From: SIG299 sp045531895
GTDB lineage: Bacteria > Bacillota > Clostridia > Lachnospirales > Lachnospiraceae
Reading direction: 5' to 3'
DNA: 43,994 nucleotides
NCBI GenBank assembly: GCA_045531895.1
Contig: JAZSEW010000097.1
Location: forward strand, 1 to 43,994
In this document: positions 16,312 through 24,687 of the stretch, in pieces
Numbering within the stretch: position 1 is the first letter of the stretch
Layout of the letters: every line of letters begins with the position of its first letter
The notes under the pieces: model-generated
What the model was told of the DNA's origin: nothing
The model's database searches: none
The model's input: the letters and a program-made list of their open reading frames with translations, nothing else
Position numbers and translations under genes: made by a program

Positions 16312-19092
16312 TTGAATAAATATACATATGAAGGCGATAATCAGGTGTTGATAGAGCGATTTCTTTTACTGATACACACGATTAACAGCTGCATCATGAC
16401 AGTGTTTTGTGCTAAACAGGAAAATGGTCAGTACAGTAGTCTGTTTATTTTGGCAGGTATCGCACTTTGCTGGATTTTTCATGTTGCAAAAATCAAAAAT
16501 TACGAGTTCCGTGCTTTTTTTTGTGCAATTATTGTACAATTGAGTATTTTAATTTATTCCGGACATTTAGGAAACATCATGCGGATTTTACCGATGTTCA
16601 TGGTATCTATTGTGTTACTGGGTCTATATGGAATTGACAAATTGATTTATATTGCCACTATAGCTACAGTTTTATTATACAGCTATCATGGACTGGTTTT
16701 ACAGACGTTGTCTTTTTCTACAAAGCAGGAACAATTAGATGTATTGCTGACGGCAGCCAATGTGTTCTTCCTGCAATACCTTGTTTTTATGTGGACGAAA
16801 AGAAATGCGGGGGGAAGTAAAAAGCTTCTTAATGTAATTGATGAGCTGAAAGCTGTACAGAGCAGTAAGGATGACTTTCTTGCCAATGTAAGCCATGAAA
16901 TCAGAACGCCGATTAACACAATTTGCGGTATGAGCGAACTGGTGCTAAAAGAAGAGCTTCCGATAAATATTAAAAACAATGTCCGGGATATTGATCTGGC
17001 AGGGCGTAATTTGATGACGGTAGTCCGGGACATTCTGGACTTTTCTGAGTTGCAGTCCGGTAATATGAAGCTGGAGGAGGAAGCCTACAATATTACATCA
17101 ACTATCAATGACATTATTAATATGGCGTTGGCAAGAAGACACGGAAAAAGGATTGAATTTATAATAGACTGTGATCCGGAGATTCCATGTATGCTGCTTG
17201 GTGATGAAAAAAAGCTTCGCAGAGCTATCATGAATGTGGTGGATAATGCAGTGAAATTTACAAATGCCGGATGTGTTTTTATTGGTATCCATTTTCGCAA
17301 GGAAAGCTATGGTATTAATTTGATAATAACTATCCGGGATACCGGTATAGGGATGTCGGAAGAAAATCTGGAGCGTATTTTTACCAGCTTTAATCAGGTA
17401 GACAGCAGCAGGAAACGCCAGGAAGGAGGACTTGGACTGGGACTTGCCATCACGAATGCCCTGATTACAAAAATGAACGGCGCCATTACGATTAAAAGTA
17501 AACCGGACAAGGGGACTACGGTGCGCTTTACGGTGCCGCAGAAAGTATTAAAGGAAGAGCCGATTGTATCTGTCAAGGACAAAGGTAATTTAAACCTTGC
17601 AACTTATATTGATATGGAGCAGTTTCCAATGGTGGAAATCCGTGATGAATATGCTGCTGTTATTTCCAGTCTTGCGGAAAAGCTGAAAGAAAAGACCACT
17701 GTTTGCAGGAGCATGGCAGAACTGCAGCGAAGAGAAGAAAAAGAGAAGTTTACTCACGTATTCACCAGTATTATGGAGTACATTACATATACGGCATACT
17801 TTGATAAACTGGCAGAGCGGACAAATGTTATTATCATCCTGGATAACCGGGATGAAAAGTATGTTACAAATCCGAAGCTGTTAAAAGTATACAAACCGTT
17901 TTACATTCTTTCTATCGTGTCAATAATAAATGGTTTATATGATATCCGGGATGAACGGCATGCCATTTCCAGCGGAAAGTTTAAGCTGGAGGGTGCTCAC
18001 ATTCTGGCTGTAGATGATAACCTGACCAATCTTCGTGTGATTGAAGGCTTGCTTGGGGATTACCGGATTAAGGTAACAACGGCAGCCAGTGGTGAGGAGG
18101 CGTTAAAAAAGGTAATCAGTGCTGATTATGACTTTATTTTTATGGACCACATGATGCCGGAAATGGATGGAGTGGAGACGATGAAACGAATCCGCCAGCT
18201 TGGTGGTACATATTTTCAGAAAGTGCCAATCGTGGCCCTCACTGCGGATGCAGTGGCAGGCACAAGAGAAATGCTGATGGACGAAGGCTTTTCTGATTTT
18301 CTGGAAAAGCCGGTGGAACGTTCTGTGCTGGAGCGTGTTTTGAAACGAAATATTGCGGAAGAGAAATTTATATTCTTAAAGGATGAGATGAGGTCTGAAG
18401 TGAAAGAAAAGCCGGTAGAAGAGAAAAATCCGGAGGCTGAGCTGAGCGAGAAGCTGCAGCAGGCAGGTATAGATGTGGAAAAAGGCTGTATGTATTGTAA
18501 TGGTATGGATAAGCTGATAATGGTAATGGAAGGATTTTTCGGAGACTATGCGGAGTCTGTGGCAAATGTGGAAAAACTGTATAATGAAAGAAACTGGAAG
18601 GAGTATATCATAGCGGTACATGGAATCAAGGGTGCTATGGCAAGTATCGGAGCAACCAAGGTGTCAGAACTTGCAAAGCAGTTGGAAATGGCCGGAAAAG
18701 AAGCGAATATTAAATATATTCTGGGACATCATGAAGAACTGCTGAAAGAGTATGAAGCGTTGTATTATGCTTTGGCAGATTGTTTACAGATTGAGGTACA
18801 ACTCACACCGGGACTTGAAATGGAAGAAAGTGAAAAGCAGGAGGAACAGCTTCCGGCATTGGAACTGGAACGGGTAGAATGTCTTCTGGAAGAACTGGAA
18901 GGGGCTGCGTATGGTCTGGAGCAGGAGACTATGGTTCGAATTTTAGAGGAATTACAGGCGCACAGCTGTAATGGATTTTCTCTTAAAGAGGTGTTTGCTC
19001 CGGTAAAGAGAAAGGTAGACCAATCCGATTGTATTTCTGCGGCAGAACTGGCGATGCGCTTGAAAGAGAAACTGACAGGAAAGGAGGCATAG
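16312..19092 (+). CDS. Membrane hybrid histidine kinase with receiver and Hpt domains
   Basis: The start is TTG 16312, supported by GAGGGTGG upstream; no in-frame ATG lies nearby. The 926-residue protein begins with about five membrane helices (residues 15-165). HisKA follows with His195 (NVSHEIRTPINT), then HATPase with DTGIGM and GLGLGLAI. A segment at about 425-545 is shaped like a receiver but lacks recognisable acidic and Asp motifs. A true receiver carries Asp612 (MDHMMPEMDG), and an Hpt domain has His770 (AVHGIKGAMAS). A further helical tail ends the protein. This is a complete internal phosphorelay of the ArcB/BarA type. It is followed four bases later by a second hybrid kinase, so the two probably form an operon. 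No extracellular sensor domain is visible. Confidence 0.93.
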   Translation: MNKYTYEGDNQVLIERFLLLIHTINSCIMTVFCAKQENGQYSSLFILAGIALCWIFHVAKIKNYEFRAFFCAIIVQLSILIYSGHLGNIMRILPMFMVSIVLLGLYGIDKLIYIATIATVLLYSYHGLVLQTLSFSTKQEQLDVLLTAANVFFLQYLVFMWTKRNAGGSKKLLNVIDELKAVQSSKDDFLANVSHEIRTPINTICGMSELVLKEELPINIKNNVRDIDLAGRNLMTVVRDILDFSELQSGNMKLEEEAYNITSTINDIINMALARRHGKRIEFIIDCDPEIPCMLLGDEKKLRRAIMNVVDNAVKFTNAGCVFIGIHFRKESYGINLIITIRDTGIGMSEENLERIFTSFNQVDSSRKRQEGGLGLGLAITNALITKMNGAITIKSKPDKGTTVRFTVPQKVLKEEPIVSVKDKGNLNLATYIDMEQFPMVEIRDEYAAVISSLAEKLKEKTTVCRSMAELQRREEKEKFTHVFTSIMEYITYTAYFDKLAERTNVIIILDNRDEKYVTNPKLLKVYKPFYILSIVSIINGLYDIRDERHAISSGKFKLEGAHILAVDDNLTNLRVIEGLLGDYRIKVTTAASGEEALKKVISADYDFIFMDHMMPEMDGVETMKRIRQLGGTYFQKVPIVALTADAVAGTREMLMDEGFSDFLEKPVERSVLERVLKRNIAEEKFIFLKDEMRSEVKEKPVEEKNPEAELSEKLQQAGIDVEKGCMYCNGMDKLIMVMEGFFGDYAESVANVEKLYNERNWKEYIIAVHGIKGAMASIGATKVSELAKQLEMAGKEANIKYILGHHEELLKEYEALYYALADCLQIEVQLTPGLEMEESEKQEEQLPALELERVECLLEELEGAAYGLEQETMVRILEELQAHSCNGFSLKEVFAPVKRKVDQSDCISAAELAMRLKEKLTGKEA

Positions 19093-19095
19093 GCG

Positions 19096-21795
19096 ATGCT
19101 TGAAAAAATAATCCATTTGTTTACGGGAAAAAATCACGAGCTGAGAGAACGGGTATTTCGTACCATTGTTGTTTATGGCGGTCTGGCGGCTGTGATTGGA
19201 ACAATAGAAAGCATTTTTGTAAAAAAAATCAATAATATGCTTCCGGCATTTCTGTTATTACTGGTAGCCATGGGAATTGCCCTGATAGTAGTGTTCCGTT
19301 ACAGAAAATATAATATGGCAGCCGGTATTTTATTTTTTCTGATTATTGCGGTGATGTTCCCCTGTCTGTTTTTCTTTGGTGGCGGAGCTAAGGGGGCTGC
19401 ACCTGTCTGGCTTGCATTGGGGCTTTTATATGCGTTTTTGATGTTTAATGGAAAAAAAGTCCTGCTTTATGTTTCCTTGTGTGTAATCATTGACGGGGCC
19501 TGTTATCTGCTTGCTTACTTGTATCCGGAAATGGTAACGGATATGTTTTCGGATAAAATGCTGTTCATTGACTCTTATTTTGGCGTTATTGTAGTGGGGC
19601 TGGTAAGTGGTCTCATTGTGAAATCCCAGATGTATGTATATGAGGAGGAGCACCGGCTGAACATCGAGCAGAAAGAAGAGCTGGAGCGCAGCAGGGATTC
19701 CAGAAATGCATTCTTTGCCAATATGAGTCATGAAATCAGAACGCCGATTAATACAATTATCGGTTTGAATGAAATGATTTTGAGAGAAAGTGATAATGAA
19801 GGAATTAAGGCATACGCAAGGGATATTCAGTTGGCAAGCAATCTGCTTCTTGGGCAGGTAAATGATATTCTGGATTTATCCCAGATGGAAATGAAAAAGA
19901 TGAAGCTGGTACCGGTTGTCTACCGTACGGAAGAACTGTTTGGGGAATTGTTTGAGTTAACCCGTGTCCGAATGGAGAGAAAAGGTCTGGAGTTTTCGAT
20001 GGATATTGATTCGGGACTTCCGGCCGCACTTTGCGGAGATGCCAGAAGAATCAAACAGGTGTTATTAAACCTGCTTGACAATGCATGGAAGTACACGGAA
20101 GAGGGCTCTGTGCTTTTATCTGCTTCCGGAGAATTATACGGTAATGGTGAAATTCTGTTAAAAATCAGTGTAGAAGACAGTGGAATCGGTATCAGAAAAG
20201 AAGATATGGATTCCATTTATGATGCGTATAACCGACTTGATGAAGGAAAAAATGTCCGGATTCTTGGAAGTGGTCTCGGTCTTGCCATCACAAAGCAGTT
20301 GGTAGATTTGATGGGCGGTGAAATTACAGTAGACAGTATTTACACAAAGGGAAGTACATTTACCGTAACTATGTGTCAGAAAATAGAAGACAGCACCCCG
20401 ATTGGAGAGTTTGATTTACAGAAAAAAGTGGTGGAAGAAAGCGAATCCTACCGCCCATGCTTTGAGGCTCCGGAAGCCCGGATTCTTGTGGTGGACGATA
20501 ACATAATGAATGCCAGAGTTGCCGGCAGCCTGCTTTCTGCAACAAAGGTGAAGATGGATGTGGCACATTCCGGCAGAGAATGTCTGGAGCTTGCAAGAGC
20601 TCACTATTATCATGTGATTTTGCTGGATTATATGATGCCCGGCATGAACGGCATGGAAACACTGGCAGCAATTCGAAAACAGGAAAATGGTCTGTGTCAG
20701 TCTTCGGCGGTAATTGCACTGACGGCGAATACTGTGGCAGGAGCGCAGTTCATGTATCAGACTCAGGGGTTTGATGGTTTCGTGGAGAAACCGATTATTG
20801 GAAGAACATTGGAACTGGAAATTTTAAAACAGCTTCCGAAGGATATTATCGAGTACGAAGAAAGTGAAACTGCTGAAAAAGAAATGGGACGGCAGATACA
20901 GAAGGTTGCGATAAAACGTCGTAAAAAGGTATATATTACTGCGGATTGTCTTTGCGATGTGCCGGAGGAATTGCTGGAGAAATATGATATTCGGTTATTA
21001 TATGCTTACATTCAGACACCGGTGGGACGTTTTCAGGATGTGCAGGAAATTGATTCTGCCAGTCTCAGACGTTATATGTCCATGCATAATACCACTGCGA
21101 TGGCAGCCAGTGTAACGGTAGAGGAATGTGAAGAATTTTTCGCAGAGGCATTGACACAGGCAGAAAAGGTAATTCACATTGCGGCAGCTTCCCAGACGGC
21201 GAAAATGTACCGGATGTCAAAGACAGCGGCAAAAAGCTTTGACCATGTAGAAGTAATTGATTCCGGACAGATTTCCTGCGGACAGGGATTAATTGTGCTG
21301 CATGCTGCCAAGCTGGCAGCGGAAGGTATGGCAGCGGAGGATATCTGTGCGGAAATAGAAAAACTGAAGGGAAATATCCACACAAGATTCGTATTGCCGG
21401 GAGCTACGGTGTTTCATCAATCCGGTCATATGAGAAGCTTTTTTGTGACCCTGTGTAATGTGTTTGGATTACATCCGATGGCAGTGATGAAACAGAAACG
21501 GGTTACTCCGGTGGCACTGCTTGGCGGAAATCTTGAAAATGCGTGGCGAAGCATGATTCGCTGGCATTTATGGAATAAAAAGAAGGTCCACCCGGGGGTT
21601 GTGTTGATTTCTCATGCGGATTGTAGTGTAAAACAATTGGAAATGGTTATTAATGAAGTAAAGAAGCGGGTGCCGTTTCAAAGGATTATAGTGCAGAAAA
21701 CTTCTTTTACTATTGCCTGCAGTTCGGGGCTGGAGTCTATAGGTATTGCTTATTACGGCATGGACACAAAAAAACAGGATCTTTATATGTTTTAA
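19096..21795 (+). CDS. Membrane histidine kinase-receiver-DegV fusion protein
   Basis: AAAGGAGG precedes the ATG. The 899-residue protein has six membrane helices (about 25-175) and HisKA with His212 (NMSHEIRTPINT). HATPase follows (NLLDNAWKYT, DSGIGI, GSGLGLAITK), then a receiver with Asp511 (LLDYMMPGMNG). From Lys611 to the end comes a complete DegV-fold domain of about 289 residues, with ITADCLCDVPEELL, HIAAASQTAKMY, VIDSGQISCG, VFHQSGHMR and a C-terminal YYGM. Compared with the free DegV proteins of this window, the head-group positions are changed: RGGR is SGHMR, and GTHTGPG has become ACSSGLE. The DegV module takes the place of the Hpt domain of its neighbour. Inferred: a kinase coupled to a lipid-like or other small ligand. 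Confidence 0.92.
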   Translation: MLEKIIHLFTGKNHELRERVFRTIVVYGGLAAVIGTIESIFVKKINNMLPAFLLLLVAMGIALIVVFRYRKYNMAAGILFFLIIAVMFPCLFFFGGGAKGAAPVWLALGLLYAFLMFNGKKVLLYVSLCVIIDGACYLLAYLYPEMVTDMFSDKMLFIDSYFGVIVVGLVSGLIVKSQMYVYEEEHRLNIEQKEELERSRDSRNAFFANMSHEIRTPINTIIGLNEMILRESDNEGIKAYARDIQLASNLLLGQVNDILDLSQMEMKKMKLVPVVYRTEELFGELFELTRVRMERKGLEFSMDIDSGLPAALCGDARRIKQVLLNLLDNAWKYTEEGSVLLSASGELYGNGEILLKISVEDSGIGIRKEDMDSIYDAYNRLDEGKNVRILGSGLGLAITKQLVDLMGGEITVDSIYTKGSTFTVTMCQKIEDSTPIGEFDLQKKVVEESESYRPCFEAPEARILVVDDNIMNARVAGSLLSATKVKMDVAHSGRECLELARAHYYHVILLDYMMPGMNGMETLAAIRKQENGLCQSSAVIALTANTVAGAQFMYQTQGFDGFVEKPIIGRTLELEILKQLPKDIIEYEESETAEKEMGRQIQKVAIKRRKKVYITADCLCDVPEELLEKYDIRLLYAYIQTPVGRFQDVQEIDSASLRRYMSMHNTTAMAASVTVEECEEFFAEALTQAEKVIHIAAASQTAKMYRMSKTAAKSFDHVEVIDSGQISCGQGLIVLHAAKLAAEGMAAEDICAEIEKLKGNIHTRFVLPGATVFHQSGHMRSFFVTLCNVFGLHPMAVMKQKRVTPVALLGGNLENAWRSMIRWHLWNKKKVHPGVVLISHADCSVKQLEMVINEVKKRVPFQRIIVQKTSFTIACSSGLESIGIAYYGMDTKKQDLYMF

Positions 21796-21850
21796 AAAGA
21801 CATTATCAAACTACCACTTTAACAATTTAAAGAATTTTCGTGAAAAAGCA

Positions 21851-21879
21851 TTGACAAATGAAAGGAAATGGTATTTAAT
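21851..21879 (+). promoter_or_regulatory. Promoter of the structured leader/ncRNA
   Basis: TTGACA (21851-21856) and TTTAAT (21874-21879), spacer 17. Transcription would start near 21886, about 480 bases before the decarboxylase start codon. Confidence 0.75.
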
Positions 21880-21885
21880 ATTTTA

Positions 21886-22297
21886 CGGAAAAGAAAACTG
21901 AGATTCAGAGTCTTTCCAAAGCGATTTTTACGGGACCACTCCTATAGGAGTTGAGGCCATACGGACAGCCGGGTCCACTGCCGATTGGCGGCTTGCCGCC
22001 TTATTGATTGAGTTAGAAGCTCAAATTTTATAAGTTGGTTACTTTATAACCGAAATGCGTGTGTAGCGCAGACTTGTGAAACGGTCAATAAGAGTAGTAA
22101 AAGTATTGTTGCTATATAGACTCTGTGAATCCTGTATATCCGCTCCATTTTATTGTAGGCAAATTCTTGGTATTTGTCATGTGAAGTAAGAGATGTTTGC
22201 TATGTTATTAGCATATGTGGAGAAAGTTTGATATTGTTTTGGATTAATGATTAATTAACGCAAGCTGTGTAAAACGCGGCTTGCGTTTTTTGTTTTT
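21886..22297 (+). ncRNA. Candidate structured RNA or long 5' leader upstream of the polyamine operon
   Basis: The 570 bases between the kinase fusion and the decarboxylase hold no convincing gene but much structure. GATTCAGAGTC (21902-21912) pairs with GACTCTGTGAATC (22119-22131) across more than 200 bases, with a two-base bulge, enclosing a compact domain. Inside it, GGACC (21933-21937) pairs with GGTCC (21972-21976) around the perfect hairpin ACTCC-TATA-GGAGT (21938-21951). GGCGG-CTTG-CCGCC forms a hairpin at 21987-22000. TTGAG pairs with CTCAA (about 22005-22025), and GGTTA with TAACC (about 22037-22051). A sigma-A promoter precedes it and an intrinsic terminator ends it at 22297. I do not recognise a known Rfam family (T-box, 6S, tmRNA, SRP, lysine and cobalamin riboswitches were considered). 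It may be a free RNA or a regulatory leader. Confidence 0.6.
22258..22297 (+). terminator. Intrinsic terminator before the polyamine operon
   Basis: ACGCAAGC (22258-22265) pairs with GCTTGCGT (22279-22286), followed by T6-G-T5. It is either the end of the ncRNA or an attenuator in the operon leader. Confidence 0.9.
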
Positions 22298-22299
22298 AT

Positions 22300-22340
22300 C
22301 AGAACAAGCATAAAACTGTAGAATTTTCAGGCTTGTTCTG
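22300..22340 (+). repeat. 10-bp inverted repeat directly upstream of the decarboxylase gene
   Basis: CAGAACAAGC (22300-22309) and GCTTGTTCTG (22331-22340) form a perfect ten-base stem with a 21-base loop, ending 26 bases before the start codon. Its 3' arm GCTTG could also pair with CAAGC in the 5' arm of the preceding terminator, so the two hairpins could be alternatives. Confidence 0.75.
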
Positions 22341-22366
22341 TGCAAAATTGTTCAGTGAGGTGCCCT

Positions 22367-23830
22367 ATGGAAAAAGAATTTGTAATCGACCAGAACAGAG
22401 CCCCGATTTACGAGGCATTACAGAATTTCAGGCAGATGAGAGTGGTTCCTTTTGATGTGCCGGGACATAAACATGGTAAAGGAAACCCGGAACTGGCAGA
22501 GTTTTTGGGAGAACAGTGTGTCAGTATCGATGTAAACAGTATGAAACCGCTTGATAATCTGTGTCATCCGGTGTCAGTTATTCATGAGGCAGAGATGCTG
22601 GCGGCAGATGCCTTTGGTGCAGCGCATGCTTTTTTAATGGTAGGTGGTACGACCAGTTCGGTGCAGAGCATGGTGCTTTCTACCTGTAAGCGGGGGGATA
22701 AAATTATTCTGCCGAGAAATGTACATAGAAGTGTAATTAACGCGTTGGTGCTTTGTGGTGCCATTCCGGTGTATGTGAATCCGGAGGTGGATAGAAAGCT
22801 TGGTATTTCTCTTGGTATGCAGCGGGAACAGGTGGCAAAGGCGATTGAAGAGCATCCGGATGCAGTAGCGGTATTTGTCAATAATCCAACGTACTATGGC
22901 GTGTGCAGTGACCTTCGCGCTATTGTAAAAATGGCTCATGATGCAGGAATGTACTGTCTGGCAGATGAAGCGCATGGTACCCACTTTTATTTTGGGGACG
23001 GTATGCCTGTGTCTGCCATGGCAGCAGGTGCGGATATGGCGGCAGTGTCCATGCACAAGAGTGGAGGAAGCCTGACTCAGTCCAGCCTGTTACTGATTGG
23101 TCCGCGTATGAATGTAGGACATGTACGCCAGATTATTAACCTAACTCAGACCACCTCCGGCAGTTATTTGTTGATGTCCAGTCTGGATATCAGTCGTAGA
23201 AATTTGGCACAGCGTGGTAAGCAGGTGTTTTCCAAGGTTATTCAGATGGCAGATTACGCCAGAGAAGAAATTAACGCCATTGGTGGTTATTATGCCTTTG
23301 GCAGAGAACTGATTAATGGTAATTCCATTTATGATTTTGATCCGACTAAGCTCAGTATTCATACCAGAGATATCGGTCTGGCAGGTATTGAAGTATATGA
23401 TTTGTTAAGAGACGAATATGATATTCAGATTGAGTTTGGCGATATCGGAAATATTTTGGCATATCTTTCCATTGGTGACCGTCCGCAGGAGCTGGAGCGT
23501 CTGGTAAGCGCATTGGCGGAAATTCGTCGTCGTTTTCAGAAGGATTCCAATGGTCTGCTCAGCCAGGAATATATTGACCCTGAGGTGGTAACCAGCCCAC
23601 AGGAAGCCTTCTATGCGGCAAAGAAGAGTGTTCCGTTGAAGGACAGTGCGGGACTTGTCTGCAGTGAATTTGTCATGTGTTATCCGCCGGGAATTCCGAT
23701 TCTGGCACCGGGCGAGCGTATTACGCAGGATATTCTGGATTACATTGAATATGCCAGAGCAAAGGGATGTTCTCTTACCGGTCCGGAGGACCCGGAGATT
23801 CGGAATATAAACATTTTGGAGGAGAAGTAG
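22367..23830 (+). CDS. PLP-dependent Orn/Lys/Arg decarboxylase, probably arginine decarboxylase
   Basis: ATG 22367 with GAGGTG upstream is preferred to the GTG at 22340, which lies in the hairpin arm. The 487-residue protein is the short form of the fold-type I family, like Bacillus SpeA. It shows DVPGHKHGKG, the cofactor-region DEAHGTHF, the Schiff-base Lys in SMHKSGGSLTQSS, and the C-terminal CYPPGIPI. Family members decarboxylate arginine, lysine or ornithine, and sequence alone does not fix the substrate. An agmatinase gene two genes downstream argues for arginine to agmatine. It is the first gene of a tight polyamine operon; speE starts one base after its stop codon. Confidence 0.93.
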   Translation: MEKEFVIDQNRAPIYEALQNFRQMRVVPFDVPGHKHGKGNPELAEFLGEQCVSIDVNSMKPLDNLCHPVSVIHEAEMLAADAFGAAHAFLMVGGTTSSVQSMVLSTCKRGDKIILPRNVHRSVINALVLCGAIPVYVNPEVDRKLGISLGMQREQVAKAIEEHPDAVAVFVNNPTYYGVCSDLRAIVKMAHDAGMYCLADEAHGTHFYFGDGMPVSAMAAGADMAAVSMHKSGGSLTQSSLLLIGPRMNVGHVRQIINLTQTTSGSYLLMSSLDISRRNLAQRGKQVFSKVIQMADYAREEINAIGGYYAFGRELINGNSIYDFDPTKLSIHTRDIGLAGIEVYDLLRDEYDIQIEFGDIGNILAYLSIGDRPQELERLVSALAEIRRRFQKDSNGLLSQEYIDPEVVTSPQEAFYAAKKSVPLKDSAGLVCSEFVMCYPPGIPILAPGERITQDILDYIEYARAKGCSLTGPEDPEIRNINILEEK

Positions 23831-23831
23831 T

Positions 23832-24686
23832 ATGGACTTATGGTTTAGTGAGTTTCACGCTCCTGATGTAAAGCACAGTATCCGGGTGAACCGGCATCTG
23901 TATTCCCAGAAAAGTGAGTATCAGCAGATTGATATTTTTGAGACGCCGGAGTTCGGTAAGGTGCTGACACTGGACGGTAATGTAATGCTGACAGAGCGTG
24001 ATGAATTTATATATGATGAAATGATTACCCATGTGCCGATGTCGGTGCATCCGAATGTGAAGGATGTGCTGGTGATTGGTGCCGGAGATGGTGGTGTGGT
24101 AAAGGAACTGGCACGATATGAAACGGTGGAACGCATTGACCTTGTGGAAATGGATCCACAGGTAGTAGAAGCCTGCCGCACCTATCTGCCGGAAAACGCC
24201 AGCCGTCTGGATGACAGTCGTGTACATATTTATTATGACAATGCTCTCCGTTATATCAGACGTTGTACCGGACAGTATGATTTGATTATTGTGGATTCTA
24301 CTGACCCCTTTGGACCATCGGAAGGCTATTTTACCAAGGAATTTTATGGAATCTGTTTCAATGCTTTGAGAGAGGATGGCATTATGGTAAACCAGCAGGG
24401 AAGTCCGTTCTACAAGCATGATGCAGAGGCAATGCAGAGAAGCCATAAGCGTATCGTATCTACTTTCCCTATCAGCCGGGTATATCAGGCTCACATTCCG
24501 ACCTATGCAGCCGGCTACTGGCTCTTTGGCTTTGCAAGTAAAAAGTATCATCCGGTAGACGACTTTGATGCAAAAAAATGGTTGGATTTGCATTTGAGAA
24601 CCAGATATTATACAACGAAGCTGCATATCGGAGCATTTTATCTTCCGGCTTATCTGGAAGAAATGCTCATGGAAGTGGAGGGATAG
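23832..24686 (+). CDS. speE: Spermidine synthase (aminopropyltransferase)
   Basis: This 284-residue protein has the N-terminal beta strand domain (WFSEFHAPDVKHSIRV) and a Rossmann methyltransferase-like core: VIGAGDGGVVKELARYE, the acidic VEMDPQVVE, and IIVDSTDPFGPSEGYF, which holds the catalytic and amine-binding Asp residues. SpeE moves an aminopropyl group from decarboxylated S-adenosylmethionine to putrescine. No speD (S-adenosylmethionine decarboxylase) lies in the window, so the donor must come from elsewhere or the acceptor and donor may differ. GGAG lies before the ATG, inside the end of the decarboxylase gene. Confidence 0.93.
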   Translation: MDLWFSEFHAPDVKHSIRVNRHLYSQKSEYQQIDIFETPEFGKVLTLDGNVMLTERDEFIYDEMITHVPMSVHPNVKDVLVIGAGDGGVVKELARYETVERIDLVEMDPQVVEACRTYLPENASRLDDSRVHIYYDNALRYIRRCTGQYDLIIVDSTDPFGPSEGYFTKEFYGICFNALREDGIMVNQQGSPFYKHDAEAMQRSHKRIVSTFPISRVYQAHIPTYAAGYWLFGFASKKYHPVDDFDAKKWLDLHLRTRYYTTKLHIGAFYLPAYLEEMLMEVEG

Positions 24687-24687
24687 G

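Noticed and set aside
21886..22297. Assignment of the structured RNA to tmRNA, 6S RNA, SRP RNA, or lysine/cobalamin riboswitch
   Set aside because: None of the conserved sequences of these families (for example the tmRNA tRNA-like ends or the cobalamin-box consensus) could be found; identity left open.
23838..24626. Long minus-strand open frame (262 codons) opposite speE
   Set aside because: It lies wholly antisense to a clear spermidine synthase, has no family motif and no ribosome-binding site; it is a codon-bias shadow.
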